Part shown: positions 25,421 through 34,707 of the stretch, piece after piece
Position numbering within the stretch: position 1 is the first letter of the stretch
Layout of the letters: each line of letters begins with the position of its first letter
Notes under the pieces: generated by a model
The model's database searches: none
Seen by the model: only the letters and a program-made list of their open reading frames with translations
Told to the model about the DNA's origin: nothing
Source: Halocatena halophila
GTDB lineage: Archaea; Halobacteriota; Halobacteria; Halobacteriales; Haloarculaceae
DNA length: 64,000 nucleotides
Reading direction: 5' to 3'
Assembly (NCBI GenBank): GCA_027563145.1
Contig: CP071306.1
Coordinates: forward strand, 930,001-994,000
Translations under genes and position numbers: made by a program

Positions 25421-26695
25421 TCAGTGGTACAGTACGCTTCGCGTGCGATCAATAGCGTCGTTCCAGTTGGCGACAAGCGTCGTAACCGCGAGATCGCCGG
25501 TAACGTTGTTCATCGTCCGGAGTCGATCGAGTAGCGGATCGATTCCGGCAACCATCGCAATCGCAGACACCGGCAGCCCAACCTGCGAGAAGACGACGGT
25601 CATCATCACCAGACTCGCGCCTGGAACGCCAGCAGTGCCGATGCTTGCAAGGAGTGCCGTCAGGAGGATGCTGAGCTGTTGGGCGATGCTGAGATGAACA
25701 CCGACAACGTTCGACGTGAAGATTGCAGCGATGCCGAGATACATGGCGGTGCCATCCATATTGATTGTTGCTCCCAGGGGGAGTGAAAAGCCATACACGG
25801 ATTCTTCTACGCCGAGATTCTCATCCGCGTTCGACATCGTCACGGGGAGCGTCCCGGACGACGACCGAATGGAGAGTGCCGTCACCATCGCGTCGGTTAC
25901 GCCGCGCACAAACGCGACCGGTGAAGAACCAACGAGAAGCCAGATGATTCCCACCAGATACACCAGCGTAATCTGGATGAGCACTGCAGCCAACAGGGTT
26001 CCTGCCAACGTGATGAGATCCAGAATCATCTGTGGACCGGTCTGTCCAAACAGTGCTGCCATGAGCGCGAACACACCGATAACGCCGTATTCCATCACCC
26101 CCCAGACGACTTTGAACATCACTTCAGCACCGGCCTCAACGATATCGAACAATGTCGAGATCCCAGAGGCTACCGATGACTCCGGGTCCGTCTCCTCACG
26201 AACGGCGCTCATCCCGATGCCAAAGATCAACGAGAACGAGATTATCCCAAGCATGTTCCCCTCGGCCATTGCGTGGATCGGATTCTCGGGGATGATTCCG
26301 AGCAACACCTCACTCAGTGGGGGCGCAGACTCTGGGGAGATATCGCCATTAGTGAGTGTCACACCCATCCCAGGATCAAAGACGTTGCTTACCACCAGTC
26401 CGACACCGATCGCGATTGCGGTGGTGAGTAAATACACGATGACGACCTGTCCACCAATCTTTCCGAGATTGGACGGCGTCAGTGTCCGGGCAGCCATAAT
26501 CAGCGTGAAGACGACGATCGGCACGATAATCATCTTCAACAGGCGGACAAACAGATCACCCAGCGGCTGAAGTGCCGTCGCTCGCTCACCGAACACGAGA
26601 CCTACAATCGAGCCCAGAACGAACGCGATTGCAATTCGGTAAACGATTGGAATAGATCGATATCGACGATACAGATCACCAGCACTCGTTACCAT
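25421..26695 (-). CDS. Dicarboxylate/amino acid:cation symporter (DAACS/SLC1 type)
   Basis: The 424-residue membrane protein has the SLC1 fold. The serine-rich HP1 motif reads IRSSSGTLPVT, TM7 has the Na+-site motif ATINMDGTAMY, and HP2 reads GTAGVPGASLVMM. The C-terminal part has DPLLDRLRTMNNVTGD, where the Asp and Asn residues bind substrate and ion. It should import acidic amino acids or C4-dicarboxylates with Na+ or H+. The residue that separates glutamate from dicarboxylate carriers (Arg in TM8) appears in DRLRT, so either is possible. The gap 26696-26885 holds the divergent promoters. Confidence 0.93.
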   Translation of the reverse strand: MVTSAGDLYRRYRSIPIVYRIAIAFVLGSIVGLVFGERATALQPLGDLFVRLLKMIIVPIVVFTLIMAARTLTPSNLGKIGGQVVIVYLLTTAIAIGVGLVVSNVFDPGMGVTLTNGDISPESAPPLSEVLLGIIPENPIHAMAEGNMLGIISFSLIFGIGMSAVREETDPESSVASGISTLFDIVEAGAEVMFKVVWGVMEYGVIGVFALMAALFGQTGPQMILDLITLAGTLLAAVLIQITLVYLVGIIWLLVGSSPVAFVRGVTDAMVTALSIRSSSGTLPVTMSNADENLGVEESVYGFSLPLGATINMDGTAMYLGIAAIFTSNVVGVHLSIAQQLSILLTALLASIGTAGVPGASLVMMTVVFSQVGLPVSAIAMVAGIDPLLDRLRTMNNVTGDLAVTTLVANWNDAIDRTRSVLYH

Positions 26696-26885
26696 GACAC
26701 GCCGATGTCATTCGTGGCCATATTTAACCCTACGGAGTTCTGGATCCCTGAATAATAGGGCCAGTGAACCAATAAAAATGATTGATTAGGCAATTTTCAT
26801 CATTGAGTATTTATTATGGCTGTGATTCCCGGGACGGGACCGCCAACGAACACTTTTTTCGCCACCGATCTCGGAGGGCAATTCA

Positions 26886-27995
26886 ATGGGTCTTGAGGAG
26901 GAGATCGAGGCGATCGAGGAAGAAATAGCCAATACTCCGTACAATAAGTCTACTGAGGCCCACATTGGCCGTTTGAAGGCGAAGTTGGCACAGAAAAAAG
27001 AGACGCTCGAAGCACGTGGGTCCGGTGGTGGCGGCGAGGGCTACGCAGTCGAGAAAACCGGCGACGCAACCGTCGCGCTCGTTGGCTTTCCGAGCGTTGG
27101 GAAATCGACACTGTTGAATGCACTCACGAACGCAGAGTCCGAAATCGGGGCCTACGAGTTTACCACTCTGAACGTCCATCCCGGCATGCTCGAGCACAAC
27201 GGCGCGAATATCCAGCTGCTCGACGTTCCGGGGCTAATTGAAGGAGCCGCAGGGGGCCGAGGCGGCGGCAAAGAGGTCCTTTCGGTTGTCCGGACCGCTG
27301 ATCTGGTGCTGTTCGTGCTATCGGTGTTCGAGATCGATCAGTACGCTCGGCTCCGCGAGGAGTTGTATGCAAACAAGATCCGTCTCGACACCACGCCGGC
27401 TAATATGTCGATCACGAAAAAGCACAAGGGTGGAATCAACGTCACGACGAGCGGCGACGTGGGACTCGAAGACGAGACGATCGCGGAAGTGCTCCGCGAA
27501 CACGGCTACGTCAACGCCGACGTAACGCTGCGCGAGGAGATCACGGTTGATGAGCTTGTGGACGGTCTGATGGACAACCGCATCTATCTCCCGTCGATCG
27601 TCGCGGCGAACAAGGCCGATCTCATCGATCCCGACTATCTCGAAACCGTCAACGAAGGGCTCCGGAAACACGATCTCGATCCCGAAGAGGTGATTTTCAT
27701 CAGCGCAGAAGAACAGAAGGGACTCGATGGGCTCAAAGAGACGATTTATGAGACGATCGGATTGATTCGCGTATACATGGACAAACCCGGTCGTGGTGTG
27801 GATTATGATGAGCCACTCGTGCTTCGCGAGGGCCAGACTGTTGAGGACGCCTGTCGAAAGATCGGCGGCGACTTTCTCGATCGATTTCGATTCGCGCGCG
27901 TGTCGGGACCGAGCGCGAAACACGACGACCAGCAGGTTGGTCTCGATCACGGGTTGAAAGACGAAGACGTTCTCCGGTTGATCGTTCGGCGATGA
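26886..27995 (+). CDS. DRG-type OBG/TRAFAC GTPase with TGS domain
   Basis: The 369-residue protein opens with a coiled-coil-like N-terminus (EEEIEAIEEEIANTPYNK), as in eukaryotic DRG proteins. The G motifs are FPSVGKSTLLN (G1), TTLNVHP (G2), DVPGLIEGAAGG (G3), ANKADL (G4) and ISAEEQ (G5). A TGS domain closes it (IRVYMDKPGRGVDYDEPLVL to EDVLRLI). DRGs associate with ribosomes. It overlaps the next gene by four bases (ATGA). Confidence 0.96.
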   Translation: MGLEEEIEAIEEEIANTPYNKSTEAHIGRLKAKLAQKKETLEARGSGGGGEGYAVEKTGDATVALVGFPSVGKSTLLNALTNAESEIGAYEFTTLNVHPGMLEHNGANIQLLDVPGLIEGAAGGRGGGKEVLSVVRTADLVLFVLSVFEIDQYARLREELYANKIRLDTTPANMSITKKHKGGINVTTSGDVGLEDETIAEVLREHGYVNADVTLREEITVDELVDGLMDNRIYLPSIVAANKADLIDPDYLETVNEGLRKHDLDPEEVIFISAEEQKGLDGLKETIYETIGLIRVYMDKPGRGVDYDEPLVLREGQTVEDACRKIGGDFLDRFRFARVSGPSAKHDDQQVGLDHGLKDEDVLRLIVRR

Positions 27996-28417
27996 ACTGC
28001 TGGCGGCGGTTTGGATTGCTCTGTCTGCTGGGGTTCGTTCCGTGGGTGGTGTTGAGCGCACCCGGTGGGACAACCTACGTGTTTCCATTCGGGTTGCTCG
28101 ATGGCTCCTCCGGACGGTTCCTGGTGCTCACGACGTATCTCGGAGCACTCGGTGGTACAGTGCCCGCGTTCGCGCGGTCGCTTGCGATCGGTGCGGGCTG
28201 TTTTCTGCTGGCGCTCGTGAGTGCGTTCGCCGGCTGTCTGGGATTTTCGACCGATCAGCTTACTGGCGGCCTGCTCGTGCTCGCTGCGCTCTCACAGATC
28301 GGCCTGCTCGTCGGCGTTGGTGGGCGATTCCACGCAACGGCCATTCCAGTTGGTGTGTTGCTGGTTGGTTTCGGTGGTATTGTGGTGTTTCGGGGGGCTA
28401 CTCGGTCGGGGGGGTAA
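27992..28417 (+). CDS. Four-helix membrane protein (resembles TIGR04206 family)
   Basis: This 141-residue protein is almost wholly hydrophobic, with about four membrane segments. It opens FVPWVVLSAPGGTTYVFPFG, and its third segment is DQLTGGLLVLAALSQIG. The opening and the order of segments resemble the haloarchaeal TIGR04206 family as I remember it; I am not certain. Translation is coupled to the DRG GTPase gene. No catalytic residues stand out and no function is assigned. Confidence 0.6.
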   Translation: MNCWRRFGLLCLLGFVPWVVLSAPGGTTYVFPFGLLDGSSGRFLVLTTYLGALGGTVPAFARSLAIGAGCFLLALVSAFAGCLGFSTDQLTGGLLVLAALSQIGLLVGVGGRFHATAIPVGVLLVGFGGIVVFRGATRSGG

Positions 28418-28633
28418 GATGATGGATCGTTCGGAACTGGCTCGATTGCAGCAACAGGGACGAGTATGACAGTCCACAAATGGCGGCCTCCCATGGACCA
28501 ACCACAGCTGCAGACACCCCGTCATTTGTTTCACAAATAATGATACTACACATCATAATCATCCGAGTTAAGACCAATAACTAATCAAATTAATTCAATT
28601 ACATTTAAATAAACTATAATTCATTGTTATGTT

Positions 28634-30451
28634 GTGTCTGGCAATAATTGTCGGAAGGGCGGAGCTGAGAACGGAGCAGACGAGCTGTCGATTCCTCGGA
28701 GAACGGTGTTACAAACGCTGGGCGCGGGCGTCGTAGGCACGGGTCTGGTACCACTCGGAGCCGGCCAATCCACACAGGCATGTGCTGTCGGGCCGTTCAA
28801 GGGAACCTACACCGGCACAACGGTCACGCTGTCTGAGCTTTCTGGTGCACAACCCCGGACGAAATCGTCCGAACCAACGCCAAGCACCCGACCACTGCAC
28901 CCTACTGGTGTCCAAACGGCGACCGCTCGGGGGCTTGGTCCATCCGACAGCGCCCAGCAACTCCACGGACGCCACTGGTGGGACGACGACGCCAACCTGG
29001 AAATTCACACTGATTACGACGGCGTCAACGCCGAAGAGACGCGTGGCGGGGTGCCATCCGACTCACAGATCGCCACCGGACTGTCCGAACACGTCCACGC
29101 GCTGAACCGGCAGATCGCAGTCTTCGATAAGGATTCGGGCGAACGAATCGTCCAGGTGCCACTGGAAACCCTCTGGGAGGAGGTAATCCCAGAACCGGAT
29201 GACGGCTTCGTGTATGGCTATCCGTTCGTGTTCGACCCGCGGGCGCGCTACGACCGGCGACGCCACCGCTACGTGCTCGCTGCCGTCCAATACCAACCTG
29301 GAATCACGGAAGATGGTGGAATTATCGACCGAGAGCAACTCGAAGAACAGGCAGAAGAAGACGAGGAAGAATCGATCGGACCCCTGGCGAGACCGCCAAA
29401 GGGGTATTTCGTGGTCGCTGCCTCCGCCACACCGGATCCGACCGGCCGCTGGCACGTCTACCGAGTACCACCGGAAGACACGAACGGACTGGACAATCTC
29501 GGACTGGTGGATTACCCAACGCTAGGGCTAGACCGGGATGCAATTTATCTCACACAGAACTTCTTCCCGGGGGACGCGAGCGGCATCCGGGTCTCGCTGG
29601 TCGCACTGAACAAAGAACAGCTCTACCGGGGGAAACCAGCATCCGGACAGCACTTCGACGAACTGAGCCACCCAAACAGCGACGCGCTGGATTTCACCGT
29701 GCAGCCGGCGTTCCAGCCATACAGCGGTGGCCGCCACGGAACGTACTACCTTATCAACAACCGATTCCCCACGACAGAACAAGCCGCCCCGGCGAACCAG
29801 CTCACGCTCTGGAAACTGACCGACCCGCTCGGTTCCCCGTCACTTCGCTGTTTCAGCGTGGACGTTCCAGCATACACCACCCCACCAGCAGCCCGACAAC
29901 CCGGATCTGAGCGGCGTGTCGATTCCGTTGGTCGGCGACTGATGAACGCAGACTACAACCCACTCACGAATAGCCTGTGGACCGCCCATGCGACAGCAAC
30001 CGACTGGAACGACGACGGCACCGCAGTCGCGGCGATCCGCTGGTACGAGATCGATGTCGAATCGAACAGCGTCCGCCAGACCGGCCTGTTTGGCACACCG
30101 GATCAGTCGTTCTTTATGCCGACGATCGGCACGCATGGACTATCCACAATGGTCGTCTACAACGTCTCCGGACCCGAAACGTACCCACGAATGGACGTCG
30201 CCGGACGGAAACGCTGGACGCCGGAGAACCAGCTGGCCGATTCGGTCACCATTCAGAACGGCAGCACACCATACGACTACGGTGGAGAAGGCGCGATGCG
30301 ATGGGGCGATTACAACGGAATTTCGGTGGATCCGATTTCGGGGAAATTCTGGACCGTCAGCCAGTACTCCCCCGACGTGGACATCCCACCCGAAAACGAA
30401 GCGCGCGACCCGTACCATACGCGGATTGCCAACGTTTCATTCGAGAACTGA
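28634..30451 (+). CDS. Secreted propeller-like protein, Tat-exported
   Basis: The 605-residue protein starts at GTG 28634 after 216 bases of AT-rich DNA. A twin-arginine signal (IPRRTVLQTLGAG) with no lipobox indicates a free exported product. After a low-complexity Pro/Thr/Ser region (about 55-105) the body is rich in strands, with VYGYPFVFDPRARYDRRRHRYVL, GYFVVAASATPDPTGRWHVYR, YNPLTNSLWTAHATA and RWGDYNGISVDPISGKFW. The last motif resembles repeated blades in bacterial sialidase-like proteins. A six- or seven-blade beta-propeller is likely. No catalytic residues can be named. Confidence 0.65.
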   Translation: MSGNNCRKGGAENGADELSIPRRTVLQTLGAGVVGTGLVPLGAGQSTQACAVGPFKGTYTGTTVTLSELSGAQPRTKSSEPTPSTRPLHPTGVQTATARGLGPSDSAQQLHGRHWWDDDANLEIHTDYDGVNAEETRGGVPSDSQIATGLSEHVHALNRQIAVFDKDSGERIVQVPLETLWEEVIPEPDDGFVYGYPFVFDPRARYDRRRHRYVLAAVQYQPGITEDGGIIDREQLEEQAEEDEEESIGPLARPPKGYFVVAASATPDPTGRWHVYRVPPEDTNGLDNLGLVDYPTLGLDRDAIYLTQNFFPGDASGIRVSLVALNKEQLYRGKPASGQHFDELSHPNSDALDFTVQPAFQPYSGGRHGTYYLINNRFPTTEQAAPANQLTLWKLTDPLGSPSLRCFSVDVPAYTTPPAARQPGSERRVDSVGRRLMNADYNPLTNSLWTAHATATDWNDDGTAVAAIRWYEIDVESNSVRQTGLFGTPDQSFFMPTIGTHGLSTMVVYNVSGPETYPRMDVAGRKRWTPENQLADSVTIQNGSTPYDYGGEGAMRWGDYNGISVDPISGKFWTVSQYSPDVDIPPENEARDPYHTRIANVSFEN

Positions 30452-30521
30452 CGGTAACGAAATCGAACGACAGCAAGGGGCCGTCAGTCCATTTTTGGTG
30501 ACCCATCACCTGAACTCTGGT

Positions 30522-31274
30522 ATGGCGGACGAACTCGATCACGTGATGATGCGCGTCGAGGATCTCGAACAATCGCTTGAGTGGTACCAGACACATCTCG
30601 GTTACGAAGAAACGGGCCGCTGGGAGGCCGATACGTTCACAAACGTCTTTCTCGCGCCACCGGATCGCACCGACGAAGAAGCACAGCTCGAGCTGACCTA
30701 CAACCACGATGGACGCTCCTACGAGTTTGGTGACGCCTGGGGGCACATCGCCGTCCGCGTTGATGACGTGTACGACGCCTACGAGAAGCTGCTGAACGGC
30801 GGCGTCGAGGACTATCGCGACCCAGATTCGTGTGGGGGCCAGTACGCGTTCGTGAAAGATCCAGACGGCCACGAAATCGAACTTGTCGAGCGAGAGAAGG
30901 GCGCACGCTGGGGACTTGATCACACGATGATCCGCGTCGCGGACGGAGACGCAGCAATCGGTTGGTTCGCACGCAAACTGGACTACGAGCTGGTCCGACG
31001 CTCCGAACTGGACACCTTCGCGTTGTATTTCATGCGACCGACCGACAGTCCAACCGCGATGTCAGTCGAGCTGACGGTCAACTACGACGACCGCAGTTAC
31101 TCCATTGGCGACGCCTGGGGCCACCTGGCGGTGAAAACGGACGACCTCGACGACGAATGGGAACGGCTGCTCGAACGCGACGCGCTGGACTACCGCGACC
31201 CAGAAAGCTGTGACAACCGATACGCGTTCACGAAAACGAACGAGGGCCACGAAATTGAAGTAGTGACGCCGTAA
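30522..31274 (+). CDS. Tandem VOC-domain protein (glyoxalase/lactoylglutathione lyase type)
   Basis: The open frame begins far upstream, but ATG 30522 (MADELDHVMMRVEDLE) starts the real protein of 250 residues. It is two glyoxalase-like halves with repeated patterns. Each keeps the H-E-H-E metal set: His7, Glu57, His75, Glu120 in the first, and His134, Glu183, His201, Glu246 in the second. Shared phrases such as GDAWGH, YRDP and GHEIE point to internal duplication. Methylglyoxal detoxification is the usual role, but haloarchaea lack glutathione, so the thiol partner (perhaps gamma-glutamylcysteine) is uncertain. Confidence 0.88.
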   Translation: MADELDHVMMRVEDLEQSLEWYQTHLGYEETGRWEADTFTNVFLAPPDRTDEEAQLELTYNHDGRSYEFGDAWGHIAVRVDDVYDAYEKLLNGGVEDYRDPDSCGGQYAFVKDPDGHEIELVEREKGARWGLDHTMIRVADGDAAIGWFARKLDYELVRRSELDTFALYFMRPTDSPTAMSVELTVNYDDRSYSIGDAWGHLAVKTDDLDDEWERLLERDALDYRDPESCDNRYAFTKTNEGHEIEVVTP

Positions 31275-31278
31275 CGCT

Positions 31279-32499
31279 TTAATCCAGCCCGGCGATCCGA
31301 TTGAGCGCGTACACTATTCTGAGCATCGATGCGCTGTCGTTTCGTTCGAAAACGAGTCCGTCAGTGTCGAGAACGTGCTCTGAGACCACACGCGAGGCAT
31401 GCTCGGGCGCAGCCCCAATGCCACAGTCGTTCTCTGCCATCCACTCCATCACCCGCAGATCGGTTTTCGAATCACCCATCACGAGCGCAAACGGCGAGGA
31501 CAGCCCGAGCACGTCGAACGCCGTTTGCACGCCCGCAGGCTTGTTCAGCTCGAGACTCCCGAGCTCGGCTGCATCACCACGGTAGTACGCAACGTCGAGC
31601 CGATCGAGCACGGAAACAACGGCGGACGGAATCGATGGCGAGTCTTCAGGAAGACCGCCGTTTCGCTCCAGGACCCCCCTGATTTCGGGGTCTGCGTCCG
31701 CGTAGTACGTTCGTACCATCGGTTCGGTTGCCCCATCGACCGCCTCGGCGAGCAGAGACAGCAGATGGCCAATTGCGGCGTCGATCACCGACACTGCATC
31801 GTCGCTTCCCGTCTGGAAATTCGGCTTGAGTGTGACGTTGAACTCATTGCCCTGGAGGTGACAGCCCCGCCGAATCGACTCCGGTGCCGTCGAGAGCACC
31901 TGCGAGCGCACGGCGTCGAACACATCCCTGATTTCGTCATCTAGCTGTTCGTACAGCAGCATTTTCGTCTGTTCGCCGTGACCGGGCGTGAAGACGCCGT
32001 TGCCGGCTTCGTAGACGATCGAGAGCCGGCCGGAGTGGACGATTTCGTTACCGAGCCCCTGAGTGATAAAGCCCTTGACGTTTTCGAGCGTCTGGCCGGT
32101 GCAAATGACGATAGGGATCCCGTCTTCGAGCAGTTGGGTGAGGAGATACAGCGTCTCTCTTGGAATTTCGTTGTCAGTTTGTCCGGCAGAGCGCAGGGTT
32201 TCATCCACATCAAGCACGAGCACGTTGACGGCCCGTCCGTATTTGGAGTAGAGATCGAGCGCGGTGAACGCCTGTTCACGGGAAGCGTACGCTCCGATGT
32301 CGGCGAACGTCTCGCCGGAGGTGAATGTCGACCGTATCGAATGTCGATTTTGATCGAGTTCGTCGTTGATCTCAGACCAGAGTTCGAGCGCCACGCGCGA
32401 TCCAAGCGCGGGAAACAGATCGACCAGCGTCTGGTACTCTTGAAGCGTCTCCGTGTCGAATTCGTCGTACAGCCGATAGAGGGTGTCGTAGCGGTCCAT
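31279..32499 (-). CDS. HAD-superfamily phosphatase with N-terminal extension
   Basis: The 406-residue protein has about 85 residues of unplaced N-terminal helix-rich sequence, then the HAD core. Motif I is VLVLDVDETLR (nucleophile Asp), motif II IPIVICTGQT, the conserved Lys is near LNKPAG, and motif IV is MGDSKTD. A large cap lies between them. It likely dephosphorylates a small phosphorylated compound, perhaps a sugar phosphate given its neighbours. The gene follows trmB by three bases, so they form an operon. Confidence 0.85.
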   Translation of the reverse strand: MDRYDTLYRLYDEFDTETLQEYQTLVDLFPALGSRVALELWSEINDELDQNRHSIRSTFTSGETFADIGAYASREQAFTALDLYSKYGRAVNVLVLDVDETLRSAGQTDNEIPRETLYLLTQLLEDGIPIVICTGQTLENVKGFITQGLGNEIVHSGRLSIVYEAGNGVFTPGHGEQTKMLLYEQLDDEIRDVFDAVRSQVLSTAPESIRRGCHLQGNEFNVTLKPNFQTGSDDAVSVIDAAIGHLLSLLAEAVDGATEPMVRTYYADADPEIRGVLERNGGLPEDSPSIPSAVVSVLDRLDVAYYRGDAAELGSLELNKPAGVQTAFDVLGLSSPFALVMGDSKTDLRVMEWMAENDCGIGAAPEHASRVVSEHVLDTDGLVFERNDSASMLRIVYALNRIAGLD

Positions 32500-32502
32500 T
32501 GG

Positions 32503-33552
32503 CTAGTCTTCGATGGGAGTTGTATCAATGTGAATCTCGTGGGCCTCTATGTCCTCGAGTGCGGCAACCCGGCCCCCGATCGTGACATCACCATCATCCG
32601 TTTCGATCGTTACGGTGGCAAGCTCACCCGTCGGTTCAACGGCCGAATCGACCACGACCCCCGAAACGGTCCGACGGCGGCCACTCTGTACGTCCCGACC
32701 GACAACGTGTGCATAACAGGTCCGGTCGAGGGCCGCAAGCTCTCTGACACACCGACGAATCGAGGCGTATCGCCGGGGGAACGACTGATCCTGGCCATCC
32801 TCCATGATCGGCTCGGCTGTCGTCCACAACACCGTATTGAAAAATCCGGAGACGAGAAAGCCAAGCGCAGAACGGTTGAAGATGACCCCATAATGTTCCG
32901 TGTCGCTGGTGAGCGCACTCTGAGTTGCATACACCGAGCGACTCCCATCGGCAACGGCCATCACCGGCGTCGTGATGCCACGACGCGCACGTGCGACGGT
33001 CGCAACCGTCGAATAGTCGAACGCGGAGGCTGGCACCGCCTCGGCGGCCGGCGTGACGATCAATTCGATGGTCACGCCGTTCTCTCGGGCCGTCGCCAGC
33101 AGCCCCTCGAACCGATCGAGCAGCGAGGGCGTCAGCGAAAGGACGATTTCGTACTCCGCGCTCTCGATGACAGACTCGAGATATCGGAGAATGCTCGGTC
33201 GGGATTTCACCAGTGAGACGGCCTCGGTGTCGCGCGAGGGCGTCGTGTACCGATCAGAGAGTCCGGCAATCATCTCCTCAAGTGAGGTCTGAATCGTCGG
33301 AAACACCTCTTCGGGATCGAGTGCGACGACGCGCATCGGCCGAGATTCGCGCAGCTCGACCATTCCACGGTCACTCAGCTTTCTGACCGTGTCGTAGACG
33401 CGTGGCTGTGGAATGTCCGTGTGATCGGCGATCTCGCTCGCCGTCAGCTGTCCGTGGTCCAGTACGGCGAGATACGCCTCGATCTCGTACTCTCCGAAAT
33501 CAAAGCGGTCCCCAACCCGCTCCATCCGGTGACGTAGATCATCAGAGTCCAT
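32503..33552 (-). CDS. TrmB-family sugar-responsive transcriptional regulator
   Basis: I use ATG 33552 (MDSDDLRHRMERVGD), giving 349 residues. A winged helix occupies the N-terminus (YEIEAYLAVLDHGQLTASE, IADHTDIPQPRVYDTVRKL). A coiled linker and the phospholipase D-like middle follow (EIVLSLTPSLLDRFEG), then a C-terminal effector domain with YGVIFNRSALGFLVSGFF. TrmB proteins bind sugars and repress or activate sugar metabolism genes. It is divergent from a KDG kinase gene. A TrmB-like operator lies 34 bases upstream of its start, implying autoregulation. Confidence 0.9.
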   Translation of the reverse strand: MDSDDLRHRMERVGDRFDFGEYEIEAYLAVLDHGQLTASEIADHTDIPQPRVYDTVRKLSDRGMVELRESRPMRVVALDPEEVFPTIQTSLEEMIAGLSDRYTTPSRDTEAVSLVKSRPSILRYLESVIESAEYEIVLSLTPSLLDRFEGLLATARENGVTIELIVTPAAEAVPASAFDYSTVATVARARRGITTPVMAVADGSRSVYATQSALTSDTEHYGVIFNRSALGFLVSGFFNTVLWTTAEPIMEDGQDQSFPRRYASIRRCVRELAALDRTCYAHVVGRDVQSGRRRTVSGVVVDSAVEPTGELATVTIETDDGDVTIGGRVAALEDIEAHEIHIDTTPIED

Positions 33553-33585
33553 TGCTCGCCCTTTTCGTCCCCTGGCCAAAGTGTT

Positions 33586-33602
33586 TACTAATCAACGAAG
33601 TA
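33586..33602. promoter_or_regulatory. Candidate TrmB operator, trmB side
   Basis: The plus strand shows TACT at 33586-33589 and AGTA at 33599-33602 separated by nine bases, so TACT-N8-AAGTA. The published Halobacterium TrmB motif is TACT-N7-8-GAGTA; one base differs. It sits within the trmB promoter region, next to an A/T-rich minus-strand stretch (33602-33609). Confidence 0.55.
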
Positions 33603-33700
33603 ATTTTTCGGGAGGAAGCCCATCTCAATGAGAACAGTTCTGAATACTCATTTCGACGCCAGGGGTATCATCCTGTCGGCCTGGCGATCAGGAAATCCAA

Positions 33701-33722
33701 ACTATTTACTTGTGTTTGAGTG
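33701..33722. promoter_or_regulatory. Candidate TrmB operator overlapping the kdgK TATA region
   Basis: An A/T-rich core (actattta, 33701-33708) lies about 40 bases before the kinase ATG. It overlaps TACT at 33707-33710, followed by seven bases and GAGTG at 33718-33722, one mismatch from TACT-N7-GAGTA. A regulator bound here would cover the promoter, which predicts repression. Confidence 0.6.
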
Positions 33723-33747
33723 GTAGCTTCCCAGAGATCGACGGACG

Positions 33748-34707
33748 ATGCACACCAACAGAGACGTGCTAACGCTGGGCGAAACGATGGTGATGATGAA
33801 CCCCCACGAATCCGGCCCGCTGCGCCACATTATGGATTTCCGAAAGCGGATCGGTGGTGCCGAGAGCAACGTGGCGACAGGGATAGCGCGCCTGGGCCAC
33901 AGCGCATCCTGGATCAGTCGACTTGGTGACGATCCGCTGGGGCGCTACGTCAGGGACACGATTCGCGGTGCGGGTGTAGATACGCAGTACGTGCAGTTCG
34001 ATGCGGACGCACCGACCGGGTTGATGTTCAAAGAGCGACGCGAGCTGCGCGAGAGCAGCGTCTACTACTACCGGGACGGCTCGGCAGCCAGTCGAATGGG
34101 CCCCGAAATCGTGCCCGAAGACGCCCTCGCCGAGACGGAGTATCTCCATCTTTCCGGGATCACGCCCGCACTGAGCGATAGCTGTGCAACGCTGATCGAT
34201 GACGTGATCGACCGGGCAAACGACCACGATGTGACGATCTCGTTCGATCCGAACCTCAGATTCAAGCTCTGGGAGCCAGCACAAATGCGACGGACGTTAC
34301 TCCCCATGATCGAGCGCTGTGACATCGTGCTGCCGGGAATCGAAGAGGCAACGACGCTGATCGAAATGACAGAGCCCGCAGCCATCGCCGAGAAGTTTCT
34401 CGCAATGGGACCGACGGAGGTCGTCGTCAAATGCGGCGAAGACGGCGCATACGTCGGAACAGAATCGCTCGGAAAACACCTCGATGGCTACACGGTCGAG
34501 CGAGTGGTCGATCCGGTTGGTGCAGGAGATGGGTTTGCTGCTGGGTATCTCTCCGGCCGGATCGATGGCCTCGATCCGGTCACAGCCACCGACCGCGCGA
34601 ACGCTGTTGGTGCGCTCGCCACCACGGTGACTGGCGATGTCGAAGGACTGCCCACTCGCACTGAGCTCCGTCAGTTCACCGACGGCGAGACCGTCGAGTA
34701 TCGCTAG
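33748..34707 (+). CDS. kdgK: 2-keto-3-deoxygluconate kinase (PfkB family)
   Basis: The 319-residue PfkB-family kinase opens LTLGETMVMMNPHESGPL and has KRIGGAESNVATGIARLGH near residue 30-45, the sugar-binding region of KDG kinases. The closing signature is DPVGAGDGFAAGYL (from about 255) with the catalytic Asp. In haloarchaea KdgK phosphorylates 2-keto-3-deoxygluconate in the semi-phosphorylated Entner-Doudoroff route. Its stop overlaps that of hyuB on the other strand by three bases (CTAG). Ribokinase-type relatives are an alternative, though the motif set favours KDG. Confidence 0.88.
   Translation: MHTNRDVLTLGETMVMMNPHESGPLRHIMDFRKRIGGAESNVATGIARLGHSASWISRLGDDPLGRYVRDTIRGAGVDTQYVQFDADAPTGLMFKERRELRESSVYYYRDGSAASRMGPEIVPEDALAETEYLHLSGITPALSDSCATLIDDVIDRANDHDVTISFDPNLRFKLWEPAQMRRTLLPMIERCDIVLPGIEEATTLIEMTEPAAIAEKFLAMGPTEVVVKCGEDGAYVGTESLGKHLDGYTVERVVDPVGAGDGFAAGYLSGRIDGLDPVTATDRANAVGALATTVTGDVEGLPTRTELRQFTDGETVEYR

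Noticed and set aside
31978..33216. 412-codon open frame across the HAD and trmB genes
   Set aside because: It crosses two well-supported genes on the opposite strand and has no recognisable domain.
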